Below are positions 35,720-49,003 of a stretch of 64,000 nucleotides of DNA, in pieces (positions within the stretch are counted from its first letter, which is position 1; each line of letters starts with the position of its first letter). Origin of the DNA: Penelope pileata (taxonomy: Eukaryota; Chordata; Aves; Galliformes; Cracidae); contig WBMW01005106.1 of NCBI GenBank assembly GCA_013396635.1, positions 703,130-767,129 on the forward strand, written 5' to 3'. The notes under the pieces were generated by a model, which saw only the letters and a list, made by a program, of their open reading frames with translations, was not told where the DNA came from and ran no database searches. The position numbers and the translations under genes are program-made.

Positions 35720-38594
35720 TAAGTCTTTTCTGTGCCTGTGGCAGATGTGCACGTGCACCATTCAGGCAGCATTGGTTTAGCACTGCAGATGCTGCATGTT
35801 TTATCAGATGTTGTGGAAAGCTTCCATACAGCATTCAAAATTGATATCCGTACCTGTTTATAAACTACAGAAGTGCTGTTATAATCCTGAATTTCTTCAG
35901 AATTTACATTTGTAGATCCAGGTGCTCACTAAGCACTTCTTACTTCCACCTAATTATGGGATAAGTCATTACTTTCTAAACCTGTTTCAAAAAGGCCAGA
36001 GTTGCAGGTGGCAGGGTGTTTGTGATGCTGTTCTATCCACTTCTCAATGTAATTTTGCTCCATTAGTCATGGAGAAGATGAACATGGCAGCCAAACATAA
36101 CCACATGCAGAAGGCTGTTGGACTTCTGGTGAGGGGTGAGGTGACCTTTAACCTGGCTGCAGCTGCCTTCCACGTCTGTAAGAAATGCTGCTGTCTTTAG
36201 AGGCGAAGCTTCGAGTACTGCCAGTGCCAATATTGTGTTTTGCTCTCATGGCTGAATTATTTACAGCCTCTGGGGCCGGGGCAGTGAGTGCAAGGACTAC
36301 TGGCATGATTTTAATGCTCTTTGGATCACTGCATTGTAAGGTAGATACCACTGCAGCCTTGTAGGTTACTTTTTTAAGAAGAGATCCATCCAATAACATC
36401 ATCTGCTTCTCTGCAGCCTCTCACCAGGTTTGTCACTTGGGATGCTTCTGAGGCTTGCAGTGAGTTCAAGTTTCTTTTTTCTCTGGCTCTGTTCTATCAG
36501 TGATGCAGTCACTCTGAAGCACTAAGAGACTCTGCTATAGACATAGCTGACTGTCCTCCCCCAACCTTATTCCTCTGAGTTTTATGAAGAAGAGATTTTT
36601 GCCTTTGGTGGTTGGGATTGTCTCCTAAGTGTCGAGTCATCTGCTTTTCCAGAGCCTTGGAACCCTGGCCTATGAAATGGAGACAAAGCAGATTTTGAAA
36701 CTACTACTTAGAGATGCAGTTTGGTTGGGATAAAACAGTGAGGCTCATGTTACTGCATGATTTCTAATTCCACTTATTCAAGACATTTATGTTTTGCTCT
36801 TATTACATATGTTCTGTAGAACAGTGATTAAGCCTACATGAGATCATGTTCCTGACATAATTATACGCTATTACTGTAAAATACTGTGATTAAAAGTTAA
36901 ATTTATATCTTGTCAATTAAACTGGATTGCAGCCTTTGGCAGCCACAGATACCCTGACTTTCCTCTCAAAGCTGGAGGCTGGTACAAAGGGAAGGGAAAC
37001 GATTCAAACTTTGATTCACTTCTGGAAATGTGTCCCTTCCTCTTGAGCTCGAGGCAGAATGATGTTCTGACTCCATCCAGCAGCTAACTGCTGCTTACAA
37101 GCTTTGCTGTAAGGAACCTGACTTTGCAAACATGGTACCTGATCCTTCAGTGAGAAGTGTTGTTTGTTTGGGGTGGAAAAGAATATTTTGGTCAAAAGTC
37201 TGTCATGGAATTATCACTTGGAAATTTAAAGAAATAATCTATTGAAGTCATTGCTTTTTTTTTTTCCCCTCAGTAAAAAGTGAGAAGTTTTGATGAGTGA
37301 TAAGCAATTTTCTTACAGACAAGACAAAATCCTTCAGAAAGAGGCACTGGAGAGCACGCTCCCAAAGCCTTGAACTGGAGCATACAAATTCCTCCGGTGT
37401 GTTCCCTCCCTCCTCCCATCTCACTGCTGCAACATGTTGTACTTGGCAGCCTTCTCATGACTTCCTTAGGCTTTTTCCTCCAGGGCTTGTGATGACTGCT
37501 GCCTTTCTGATCTCCTGGAAGGAGAAAGGTGTCTTTGAAGACTTGGAGTGGGAAGACAGGTGTGGAGGGCAAGGTGCATGGTTTGGTAGGAGGGGAGCAG
37601 GGTCCAAAAGTTCAATGGCTTGTCCTTACAGGATGGTTCTTCTGCTTGGTTTGTTTGGTGGCCTGCCAAAAAAATTGTCCTAGAAATGTGCTAATGATGA
37701 GTAAACCAGCATAGCAAGCTCCCAAATTTTAGTTCAAGTGCTAGGTTGTTGTTGGTTTTTTTTTTTTTTTTTCCCCCCTTCTATTCAGCCTCTGCACTCT
37801 GAATCAGGGCTGCAAGCAGCAGTGAATTTTTTGCTCGGAGATATCTGGCTCTTGCTGATCCTTGTGTGATAACCATAGACACAGATTCTTGCATGCCCTT
37901 AAATATAATGTCTGTGCTTGTGACTACATGTTATTTTACTTCAAATGGATGTGTTAAGTGTTCCTGATTTTATTTTTTCTCCTTCCTTCTCTTGTCCAAG
38001 TTGTTCTGCTGACTTACAGAACAACTTAAAATGCATTTACTTTTAAATTGTCATTTAAATGACACTTGATTCTGTGTTCTAGGGTGAGTCACTATATTGA
38101 ATAGGAATATATTTTCATGACCACCTTGTTCAAGAGGCCTGTGAAACAGGGTTGACTTGAAGTGACCATTTGAACTTTATAAAGTGGATTAATCACACAG
38201 AAAAACTTGTTTCTTTTAATTAAAAAAAAAAAAAAAAAGCATACGCAATCTACTTCCCTGATCCCTAATGTTACAGCTTGTTCTTCCTTGTCTCTTTTTT
38301 AGGTAATGTTTTGGTTTCTCCTAAACACTGGATGTGCTGGGTTGAGGAACTGTTACTCCAGGAAGCAGAGCTGAGAGGAGCTGAGAAAACATCATGGCAA
38401 TGGCAAGCAGCAATGCAACACCTTCCTCGAAGTCTCTCATCTAAGGAAACATGCACTTACTCAACTGCAACAAAACAATATTTGTGGCTTTTTAAACCAC
38501 TGATTGTAACGTGGTCCAGCTTTCTCAGTGCCTGCTGAAAAAGACTTCTGTTATTTATATCTTTGAAAGAGACTACAAGGCTCCTCTTCTGCAG

Positions 38595-38643
38595 GATTTA
38601 AGATCTTCCTGGATACTTCACCCCTGCCTACAAGTGCAACAAG
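38595..38643 (+). other. SYTL2: SYTL2 5' untranslated part of first coding exon
   Basis: The acceptor CCTCTTCTGCAG/GATTTAAG gives a 49-nt leader without any ATG before the start codon. A stronger-looking pyrimidine tract (CTTCCTTGTCTCTTTTTTAG) ends at 38302 and would give a longer leader with several upstream ATGs. Either or both may be used. Confidence 0.5.
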
Positions 38644-38744
38644 ATGATTGACCTAAGCTTCCTAACAGAGGAGGAACAAGAGGCAATAATGAAGGTGCTG
38701 CAACGGGACGCAGAGCTTAAAAAAGCTGAAGAAGAGAGAGTCAG
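38644..38744 (+). CDS. SYTL2: SYTL2 coding exon 1 (start codon, SHD1)
   Basis: The ATG at 38644 has a favourable context (A at -3, AACAAGATGA). It encodes MIDLSFLTEEEQEAIMKVL, then QRDAELKKAEEERVR, the first helix (SHD1) of the Slp homology domain, which packs on Rab27. It ends two bases into an Arg codon at GTCAG/GTAAAG. It is nearly identical to human Slp2-a, so the start is secure. Confidence 0.97.
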
Positions 38745-39593
38745 GTAAAGGGATGCAGCACCCTGGGTTGTTCCGGGAAGACCTACAAAGTTGGTGTACA
38801 GGGTTATTTGGAGCATAGGAATAGGGAAAAACAGCTGTGGTTGAGGGTTCTGTATTCCACAGTATATGTGAATCAGAGATTTTTTACTCTAGACTAGATT
38901 TAGTGTAGCCCCTGGCTGAAATCCCCCTACCACCCAAATGGTTCATTACTCCTCAGAAGATTAATTGTTGCTTGGGACCTTGACAACTCTGTAAGGGACC
39001 AAGAACACTTGGTATGCATCTGAACACAATCTAGATTAGTTTCCTTGGAAAGAATTTAATTTGCAAGTATCAAAACCTGCAACTGAACCAATGTGCAATA
39101 AGTAGGAGTATTTGCTTCAAAAAGTGCACAAGTGCCCCAAATAAACAAAAAAGTCAACGTAGATGCAGTCAGCAGTATGTCTGAGGGAAGATACCTGGAG
39201 CATTGGTGCTACAGTCCAGAGGAGGTGCCAACACTGTGCTCCGTTGCCTAAAGCAGTCCTTGCAAGGCACGGCTAATGTAGAAAATTGTTCCCTGTTTTC
39301 TTTGTGGTGTCACAGATAGAGCCCAAGGGTTGTTTGAAAAGCTGTACTGTGGAGTGTGTTGTGTGCTGGGAGGTTTTCCTAGAGCTGCTATTAGGGTAAT
39401 AGCCATGAATAGAGATGGAAGCACTGAAAGCAGCATTGCCTAGATGACTTGACTTTGAGAAAGTCATTTACACTGGCACAAAGAGCAGTTAACAGTGGTT
39501 TCAGCTAATAGAGGTAGCTAACTGCTCGAGAGTGAGGATTTAGCAGTTAAACCTTTTTTTTTCTTAATGCAAAATGAGAAGAGGCCTAATTGC

Positions 39594-39632
39594 AAAAAAA
39601 AAAAAAGAAAAGAAAAGAAAAAAGAAAAAAGA
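39594..39632 (+). repeat. A-rich (AAAAG)n low-complexity run
   Basis: A run of A followed by GAAAA/GAAAAAA units. Simple repeat in an intron. Confidence 0.85.
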
Positions 39633-42600
39633 ATCTTAGATGCTGAAATGTCAAAGTGCTGTAATTCAAACTGATGCTTACATCCCTGTGCTGAGGCTGG
39701 ATTTTTTCCTCATCAATTCAGGAAAAAGAATCTCTAGGATTCTATCACATTGTGACGTGCCCCACAGAAACGTAATTCCCTAATTTAAAAGTTTTGAAAT
39801 TATTCCAATCACTGTACTTCTCTTCTGCAGAGAAATACTTGACAAATGTCCTCTGTGCATATCTCAAAAGCAAATGAAACAGCAGCCTGCCACTTGCTCC
39901 AAAACTATCTTCATTTTGCTAAGTATCATTATGTAAAGATGAGTAAGCATTACTAAGAAGTAACGCTATCTTCATTTGCTAAGTACAGTCTGGCTGTCAT
40001 TTGGTCAATGAGTGCTCAGCGAGCTGTTAGCTTATTCCTCCTACTCCTTGCAGTGTAAGAACAATAAAGGAGAAAGCAGTAGCTTCTCTTGGTTAAAACA
40101 GCTGCTTCTCTCAAGGCACTTGCTACACAGAAGTAAAATCATTGCTAGCAGTGTTCCCACTTTGTTTTTTCCCACATTTCTTAATGCATCCTGAGATGGA
40201 GATGTTTATACCACGCAGTCTTTTCTCCCACTTCAAAAAGCAGAAAACAGACTTCATTGTATCAGAATGGATATTTTCAGTTCTTTAGGCAGAAAAGTAT
40301 TGGCTTTACGTTTAGAATCGTACAACAGCACCAGGTTTGAAAGTGCTCAGGAGAAGTAATTGAAGTTGTGAGTTTGGAATCCTCCTGGGAAGACCAAATC
40401 CAAAAAGCCGCTCTCAGTAGTGGTCTGAAAAAACGCTGTCAACAAGTATTTTTTTCTGTATAACTTTGCCTTTGCCATTTGTAATTGTAGCTCGAGAGGG
40501 TGTGGTGGAAAACACTAAGGACTGCAGGTTGTAGTAGCCTGTAATCAGCATGTTTCTGCAACAGAATCCCTTTTCTGGTTTGTGAATATTATAACTTCTG
40601 GAAGTTTACATCTGAAACTGATTTTTCTGCATAGATGTGGCACATGGAGCTTACTTTTTACCTCTGTTGTATATTAAAACACCCTCTGAATTAGATCTCC
40701 AGCCAAGGAGATGCAGTATTTTGGCTTGAATTCTGCAGCGTTCTTGAACACCTGGAAGATTCCAAGAGCTGGGATGGAATGTCACTACCCAAATATCATA
40801 CCCTGACAAAGAGTTGTTTGTAGACATACATAAAGGAAGTCTTTTCATATGATCTTTTTCTCTCTAGAAAGAAATTCTGAGGTCTACAGGGTGTTATGAT
40901 CTGTTCCATCTATGGAGTCTGTGTGCTGTCTTCCTGGAGTGCTGACAAACTGGTAACATAACAGAATCCTCTTTGAGCACCTTCTAAGTGGAATTTTACA
41001 AATCATCTGACAGAGAGAGTCCCTTCTCTGCTCACAGCTCCTACTCCTGCCTGTCTGTGGTAAAGCTGCACCAAACTGGCACACCCACTTAGCTGCTTTA
41101 GACTGCCTGCTTTAAATCCTGGTTTGTTGAGTGCTGTAATAGATATTCACCCCATCCTGCAGCTCCTTTTGTGTTGGTCTGAATCAAGCCCATAGTTTTA
41201 GGAGCAGCATTATTTTGGGAGCAGCATGCCTGCTTTCCCTCTGAGATCTCCCCTGGAGGAAAGAGGATATTGACATTCTCTTCTCGTGAGCAAAAGGATA
41301 ATGAAAAATCTCAGGTTACAAGCGGGTGTGATTTGGGGAAATCAATGGACACATCATCCTCTTTCTTTTCCCTAGCACAAGAAGATGCCTTCTTAGTGTC
41401 CTTATTCCTGTCCAGGAATCTGATACACCCTGCTCCACCTGGGTTTGGGCATTGAACAAATAAATGTGCTAAGCACATAACTGGATTTCCTGGCAGTAGC
41501 TTCAGCCTGCCCCTAGTTCTCCTTACAGCTGTGTAGTTTGGAGCCCTGTCTGGAAAGAGTAACATGGAACAGAAATATGCCTGCATGGGAAGTTTTGCAC
41601 TGTGGTTGAGTGACTCTTCTGTGGCAGGGTGGCTGGCCCCTGGCACCGGAGTGTCTGCAGTAGAAAGCTGTTGTGGTCACCACTGGGACAGGGCTCCCTG
41701 CAGCAGCTCTCAGCCCTTCCCTTCCCAGCAGAACCTCCTGGGAACATGTGGGCAGTGCTCGGGATCATTTGCTCCTTGTGTAAACTGGAGGAGGCTGTGA
41801 TAGGGAAATGTTGATGGGGAGTTGTTTGTATGGTGGGTGGTGACTGCTGCGTGCCAAACCCCTTTAATACACACAGTGGGGTGGCACTGGGTATCGCCAA
41901 GATGGCTGCGGGGGCCTGGTTCTGCTGGGTGTTACCTGCACTGACCTTAGAACATTCTGTGGGAGTGGGTGGCTGTGGGAACCCTTGTGCAAATAGGTTT
42001 CGGGTTCTGCTCAGCTTTAACAGCCTTCCTATTCAGTCACTTTGCAAGGCAGCATTCCTTGCATTGTAGACTCTCCGAAGGAAGGGTTTTCCTTCATTTA
42101 TTTATTTTAGGGGATGGGAGGTGTGTAAGATATTAGTGTGAGCTGAGTATTACCCTTCATGGAACCAGATTACTGTGCAAATGGCATTCAGTGACTGTCA
42201 TCAGAATGCATTAAATCTTCAAAAAATTCTTAAAATCTTCAAAATTGCTTTTCTGTCAGAACAATTTTGAGTCTGCCTAACACTCTCAAACACGTGAAAA
42301 TTTTGAACATGGGTACCAGTTCAAGTTTAAAGGGCAGATGAAAGACAGAATAGTCCAGAGATGCTGTCTTACAGCTGCTGTCAAATCTCATCTTCTGTTT
42401 CCTGAAAAGAACTACCTGTTTTTCCTCCTCTGCCTCCAGGGTGCATCCAGGGTGCAGGATGTGCAGGGATTCTTTTTTAAAGGTAGATCTCTCCAAAAAT
42501 ATTCAGCTCATCACATTTTATTATAAATCCCTTTACATATATATTTTGACTATTTCATGATAAAAATTTTGGGTATTATTGGGAAAAAGAACATGTGGAA

Positions 42601-42689
42601 GAGGTGTGTGGCTTACAGGCAAGGCTAGAGCACAGTGCAGTCGTATATCCTCTTTGTTCTGTCCTGCCTGGTAAACAGAACAATAGGAA

Positions 42690-42850
42690 AAATTGCAATT
42701 AACAGTTATTAATTGAAATTCATACTATTTTACTAATTAGTGCTGAAATCATATACCTGCATCTAGTGGCCCTGCTAGGGACCTCCAATTAATTTTAACA
42801 TGCTTGCTCATTAGTACGCATAATGCCCTGTTGGTGAGGGTGTATAAATG
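42690..42850. promoter_or_regulatory. ATTA-rich block, possible intronic enhancer
   Basis: Within about 160 bp there are many homeodomain-type cores: CAATTAAC, TTATTAATTG, ACTAATTAG, CCAATTAATTT and CATTAG, followed by a TATAAAT at 42842. Such clustering is seen in tissue-specific enhancers. Base composition alone could produce it. Confidence 0.25.
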
Positions 42851-45800
42851 TGTGCGTGCACTCCCTAGCGCACTGGACAGCTGTTCCTTGCTTGCAGGAT
42901 GCCTTTAGACCAAGCAGGGAGGACATCCTGGAAGCTCTATCCCAGTGCTGTTAGCTGAGCCATTTCTTTCTAGCCAGGCAGATCTGCTGAAGGAGAAACT
43001 GTGCCATCACACTGTGAACAACCTGGAGCATTCCCTCAAAGGAGCATGGGGATAGGACTGTGCTTGCCTGCAGCACAAACCCTCCTTCCTTTGCTCGCAG
43101 AGGCTTTTCTCATTGCCAAACATATATGGGATCCAGCACATCAACTCAGAAATAACTTTTTTTTTTTTTTTTTAAATCCAGCTTATTCCCCTTTAAGCTA
43201 TAAGGTGCATCTATTCAGGGGAGAAGTATAGGCTCCTATCTGCTGGACTAATCCTGCCTTATGGACTTGTTTATAGCAGTAAGAGTGACTTTCCAAACAC
43301 AGTGGCTCTTCAGAAAATAGAGCAATTTTACTATCAAGCAAAGTGTGCATGCCATTATTTACCCTTTTTAACAAAACTAACTGGCATAAGAATGACTGTG
43401 AGTTCGGTGGGGATGTTGACTGTTGCTTTCTAGAGGTATTTCTTCTTACTGTAGCCCTCAACCAGTGTAACATTACATTGCACCTGTTACTTAAACCATT
43501 CAAATAGTGATTGATTTTTGAGACTTGTGTGGAGCTACTGTGCAAAAAGAAAAAAAAACCATATACCCACTCAGTTCTGCCCAATGTAGATGTTTTGGGT
43601 GTAGTTCTCAAACAAATGCCAGAGCAGACATTGAGATAAAAGCAGTCTAAAGTGGCACGTTCATGAGGAGTGTGGTGTTTGCACAGTTGTTCCTTTTGAC
43701 TAGTAAACCTTATTTGGCTGTTTTGTGCTCTTACAGAAGAATTAAAAAAAAAAAAAAAAGACTCAACAGGTCTGACAAATACATTGCCTGGTCTAATATC
43801 TTTTTACTCCTGTTCTTGCAGAGTGGTTCTACAAAAAACATAAACATCTTTGTTTTTGGAAGCTGGTACAGATTTTTTTTTTTTTTAATGATTGCAGCAA
43901 ATAGAAATGAGGATAAATTCCTGAAAAGTCTCTCTCCATCTTTTTCCTCCCCTCACTTGGTATTTTACTTGCAGGAGGAAGGCTTTTGGACTGAGTTGGA
44001 GTATCAGGCTCTAAAAAGTCTTTGTTTTGCCATGGGTCACTGGAGTGCTTTTTTCATGTGTTCAGAATAGAGCGCATGAGGCACTGATAATGACGATATA
44101 ACTAAATCATTACTTAAGCTAATAATATTAAAATCTGTCTCTTTGAGCCAGACACAGACTCTTATTTAAATGCTTCCTAGTTGGCCACAGGAAGTCCCCA
44201 AGTGGGCTGAGGAATAAGGCAATAAAAAGTTATGAAGATGTCAATTGTTCCCTCTTTCAAATTCTGTGGTTTGTAATTTGGGCTATGAGCAAGGGGGGAA
44301 GGAGAAGAAACTAAGAGATGCTGAGGAGGTCTGGCTGAACAGGAATAGATACAGGTATGTATTACTAGATACATACAAATAAAAAAAGAAACTGAAGTCA
44401 TTATTACTTTGCTTTAACGTGCAGTGAGCTCTCAAACTAGCCTACAAAGCAGAACTGTTGTGGATTTGCTGATAGAGAGGCCGATGTGGGCTGATTGTAT
44501 CAGAGCAGATTTCCTGCAGTGTTACCATGTGATTTAGCCCACTATCAGATGTTTCAGAGGTAAGGAGAAACAACCCTTTTGATAACTGTAGACTTTTTGT
44601 TTGCGTGCAGATTGCCTGACAGTTGCTTTGTGTGCAAGTTCAAAGTAATTCTGCATGTACTTAATGTCCAGATGGGATGAAAAATTCATTGTCTTGCTAT
44701 CCAAAATGTTTCACCTAGACCTAGTGGAATACATCTGTTAAGTAATGGGAGAACTCCAGTCTCACTTTAAAAGAGGATTTCAGGGTGAATTCCTTTTAAC
44801 TTATGTACCTTCTTTCTTGATTTTAAAGTTTCTGTAGAAGAGACAAGCACTAGCTTTACTACAGCTTCAGGCTTTTCCACTCTGAAAACTGCAATGCAGG
44901 GTAACTGGTGTTTTAAGAGATCACTGAGGGACTTCAGAACAAATGCATACGTAGTGCAAAGTCATTACTGCATTTTTTCCTAATTGCAAACTTGGCAAAG
45001 TGAGCCTGCAATCTGAATCTTAATCTGGATGCCAACTTGTTCTTTGGTCACCAAAGAAAAAATAAGGTAATGACAGCTTGGTTACCCTTTCTGTTGATTG
45101 GGAAGCTGGCTCGGAATCAACTGTTGGTTTTCAGTTCTGTTGAGGTGCTGGGAGGTGAACGTAGCAGTGGAAAACCATAGTTGCAGTGTGATTTCTGCAC
45201 AACTCCTTTCAAGGTAAACCACAATTTAAATCTAATGAATAGCAGTGAAATGGGCCCCCACAGTACAGTCAGTTTATTTTTTTTCATTTTTTTTTTCATT
45301 TGTTACTGCTGAGGCTTGCTCATAGCAGAGTTTGAGAGCTCAAGTAGTGAAGTAAAAATTGTCATTTGTAATCTCGTAATCTCAGCAGCTGGTTTTGCAA
45401 CGAGTCAGTGATGTGCTGGTGAACATAGACTTCTCAGAAATTTTTTTTCCTTGCCAAGAGCCAAAGCTAACTGTAGTTCTGATAATGAAAATCTGCCTCC
45501 TTATTTTTGGTTGATGAATAGTTCTTTGTTGCTCTTAGTTCCTCGGGAGATTGGGCTAAATGATGAGAGGAGGAATAAGTCAATCTAACACAAGTGACGA
45601 ACTATCAAGGTGAGAAGGCAAAAGAAGTAAATTTGTAAGTCAGTTGTGGTGAGCTTCCATAAACTTCTTCAAAATACAAGCTCTATCAGCTAGACACGTA
45701 GTTAGGAACGAAAGTACTGGGTAAATTGAGACCACGTTCATACCTTTGTTAGAGTGCAATCACCTCCCAGGGCCTGCAGGGCCTGTTGAGCTGGTGGAGT

Positions 45801-47158
45801 TAAGTTATGCTGACTTCCACAAGCAGCAGTGTCTGAAGTTCCCTTCCATCCGAAATAATAGTGACTTTGGCCAAAGATAACATTTCATGAGAGGCTAGAG
45901 GCATGCCTCTGTCTATCCTGCTTGTGTTATTCTAATTGAAAGCAGATCTGAGGGTCCAACAAAGAGGTAAGTGGGCTGACAGAGCTGAGAATCCTGGGTT
46001 CCTTGTGCAAACCAGCTGCATCTACAGCCCTGTCTGTTGAGCTGACTTGTAAAGGTCTCCTACCACGCCCTAGTTTCAGTGGCTGAACACAAGGGAGAGA
46101 AGAGTGAGCAATGTCTGGGGTAGAAGACTTAATCAAGCAGAGGGAGGGCACTGAACGCTTCTCCTGTGACTCAGTACCTTCCCACTTGAGAACCTCCCTC
46201 GGCATGTGCTGTCATACTGCCCTGAAGCGCTAACTGGGGTCAGAGCTCTGCTGGCCTGCGGGCTGAGCAAACAGCTGAAAAGCCCATCCCTAGCCTTAAG
46301 GAGCATGTGTTCTGAGAAGGCAAATAACACACGGAACGAAGGTGAAAGGGAGAAGCAATCATCTGTGTAAAAGCTCCTGCATGCCATATTTCCACTATTC
46401 CTGCTGGCTTTGTTCATAAACAGGCTGAGCAGTGAGGAACTGGCCTGTAGCTGAGTAACGTATTTGCTTGAGGACAGAGAGAAGCTACTGCTGCGTTCCT
46501 GCTTCAACATGGAAGACCTGCAGCAGATGAGAAGTACATATTTTAGATTTGAGAAGCACAGAGTTATAAGCAGAGAAAGGGCCAAATTTGAAGTTGTCTG
46601 GTAATGCTACGGACAGCTGAATATTAGCATTGAAAAGGCCAGTGCTGACCTTGGTTCCTGGCAATCTCAACTGTATGAAGATGAGAAGCAGATCTTACAC
46701 CTGTTTAGGAGGGACTGACTGTTGACAGCTACTTTCAAAGAGAAGTTTAAATATCCAAATCCACCTATAGCTCTGCATTCAGATAAACTTTTCATTTCTT
46801 GCCATATTAGGATGAAGGAGGGGCTGGGTGATAGGTGAGGATGGTATCTTTTAGCATGAGGGCCTCAGTATCCTTTTTCTGTTATGAATGATTGTCTGTC
46901 CTTGGCAATCAAATCTGCAACCTCTACTAAAAGGGCTGTGGTTGTAGCTGCATGACTGGACAAGAAGATTCTTCTCCTGACTTGTGAACAATATAGAACT
47001 GGCATTGACCTTGGCCATTGGGCCTGTGGAAGATGGCACCATCCTACAGGAATGTGGCACGTCTTTAGCCTTAATGTCTCTGAGGAACTTGCAGAATTGC
47101 TTTGTTTTTTCCCTTGGGCTGTGTTTGCTTTAGAGTCAAGAATGGAGAAAGCAGGTGA

Positions 47159-47180
47159 ATTTATTTATTTATTTATTTTT
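47159..47180 (+). repeat. (TTTA)n microsatellite
   Basis: Five or more ATTT units in a row. Intronic simple repeat. Confidence 0.85.
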
Positions 47181-48483
47181 TAAGTACTTTCTAAATCTGT
47201 GTAGTAACTTTCCTGGTCTGCAGGTTGTCTCCAAGCCATGCATAAGGCATATGCCTAATGTGTTATATGCCTAAAAAGGAAAGGAAACAATACATCAAAT
47301 TGCACAAAGCAACTCCTTATTCTGTTTAGGTATGACTCATACAAGTAGGGTGACCTTGCTGCCTTCCTGTGTGACTCCTTGCATTCAAATAAGAATTTTT
47401 TAAAAAAAATGGTAGCATCTGTCTGCTACACTTTTGGAATGTGTCTGTAGAGGTAGTCCTACATGAACAACTTGCAAAGGCACCTTCTGAGCCTTCTAAC
47501 AGCACTGGACTTGATTTTGGCACAAATTTCCTGTGCTGCCCTGCTAGCTTATCTCAACTTTTTACCTTGGGCAGACTGGCCTTTGGAGGCACAAAGATTA
47601 CTGGAGGCATTTCCAGGGCTGTCTTGGCTTGCGAGATGATCAGAGCAAGGTGTCCTTTTGAAGAGTTACTTCAGCTGATGCCCTGAGGGTAACAGGGCTG
47701 AAGTCATCTGCCATAGTGAAATGAGGGAAGTAACAGGTCAGAAGATGGAAGTAGCATGCTGAGACAGGTTTTTTTTTAATTTAAAGAAAACATGCTACAC
47801 CTCTAACCACTTCCAGAGCAAAACACTCCTGAAAAGGTCCATCCAGGCTGTAAGAAACATCAGCATTTGGAAGACAATAAAGCAAGTTGCAGAGTAGAAG
47901 AGAAGAATGTAAACACTTAGCACAGCCATGACAGCATTTGACTTTGTCTGCAAAGAAGCTGTATCTTGGTCCTCTTTATTGTTCAGATGAGTATTCAAGT
48001 AGTCTCTGAAGTTAATGTGTAAGAATAACACTATATATTGTGTTTGAATAATACTATGTTATTGCAGTGAAGTCTGTCATCGTGGTAGGCTATTGAGAGT
48101 CCATCACTGAAGCATTCAGACTTTCTCTTTTCTTTACACTTTTAGGCATAATAAATGCTGTGCTTATATCTAAAGAAGTAGGTTATTAGGTAGTCTTCTG
48201 ATTTCTGCAAGAGACGTTTTGCTGAGTCTGTTAAAAAAAAAAAAAAACAAAACAAAAAAAAAACCAATTTTGAAGCAGCAGAAAATATACTAGATTTTAT
48301 TTCTTAGTACTTTTCACCACTTCCCTCCCTGTACCTGTTACCTTGCATTCAGTATTGGTGGGAACCTGTATATTTACATCATATTTAGCATTTTCCTTCA
48401 ATTACTTTTATTCTGCTCATGAAAATAAGTAGTGCTTATCTCTCTCATTCACTCTTTTTTTTTTCTTTTTTTTTTTCTCCCAG

Positions 48484-48632
48484 ACGTTTACCAGAAAAAG
48501 TCAAAGATGATGTTCAGCTAAAGAATATGAGTGGACAGTGGTTTTACGAAGCAAAGTCGAAGAGGCATAGAGATAAGATCCATGGAGCAGATATTATTAG
48601 AGCTTCCATGCGAAGGAAGCCTTCCAATCTTG
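48484..48632 (+). CDS. SYTL2: SYTL2 coding exon 2 (SHD2)
   Basis: A 149-nt exon after a long T/C tract ending CTCCCAG. It encodes RLPEKVKDDVQLKNMSGQW, then FYEAKSKRHRDKIHGADIIR and ASMRRKPSNL, for residues about 34-83. This is SHD2. The W-F-Y residues and following basic helix contact Rab27 in known Slp structures. No zinc finger separates SHD1 and SHD2, as expected for SYTL1/2 rather than SYTL4/5. The donor CTTG/GTAAGC leaves one base. Confidence 0.97.
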
Positions 48633-48817
48633 GTAAGCATCTGGCTTATATTTTCTTTTGGAAAGACTGGCATGGAGATGATGCTCTTACAGTGTCAGAA
48701 GTTAGGTAAGTATGTGAAACACGTGAAGAATATGTTAGTCTTATGAACTGAAAATGATTCATAGGAGGGATTTTGTATGTAATTAATTTAGAGTGTTCGA
48801 TTTCCTCTCAACAAAAA

Positions 48818-49003
48818 GAGCCTGGCTTTGTTGTCTTTATGCCCTTGCTTCAGGTACTTATAGATGTTGATAAGGTTTCCCCAAGCCATTTCTTCTCTGA
48901 GTTTAAAATGTCCTAGCTTTCCTAGTCTCTCCTGATAGAAGAGATGTTTCAGTCCCTTAGTCATCTTCCTGGTTCCTTATTGGACCCTCCCCAGTAGGAC
49001 ACA
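48818..49003 (-). mobile_element. Old, diverged CR1 LINE fragment
   Basis: The plus strand shows the complement of a CR1 coding tail: GATAAGGTTTCCCCAAGCC, a CTCCTGATAGAAGAGATG block and GTCATCTTCCTGG..CCCTCCCCAGTAGG. Many differences suggest an old insertion. It begins about 190 bp after SYTL2 coding exon 2. Confidence 0.65.

Larger units (their letters stand above)
24870..38594 (+). other. SYTL2 first intron (about 13.7 kb)
   Basis: Long intron between the island and the first coding exon. It contains a plus-strand CR1 3' fragment (29318-29387), a T run (27374-27392), a (TA)n stretch (32261-32293), another T run at about 34977-34992, a candidate cryptic exon (35624-35719) and a T/C run near 37757-37778. 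No other gene was recognised, and the many short open frames have no splice or family support. Confidence 0.75.
38745..48483 (+). other. SYTL2 intron 2 (about 9.7 kb)
   Basis: GT-AG intron. It holds an A-rich imperfect GAAAA repeat (39594-39632), an ATTA-rich block (42690-42850), T runs near 43159 and 43871, a (TTTA)n stretch (47159-47180) and an A run near 48233. No further gene or CR1 element was recognised. Antisense open frames such as 41311-41646 and 46133-46585 lack support. Confidence 0.75.

Noticed and set aside
35530..35838. Three overlapping minus-strand open frames with several cysteines
   Set aside because: The cysteine spacing fits no finger or ring pattern I know, and three frames open at once points to chance.
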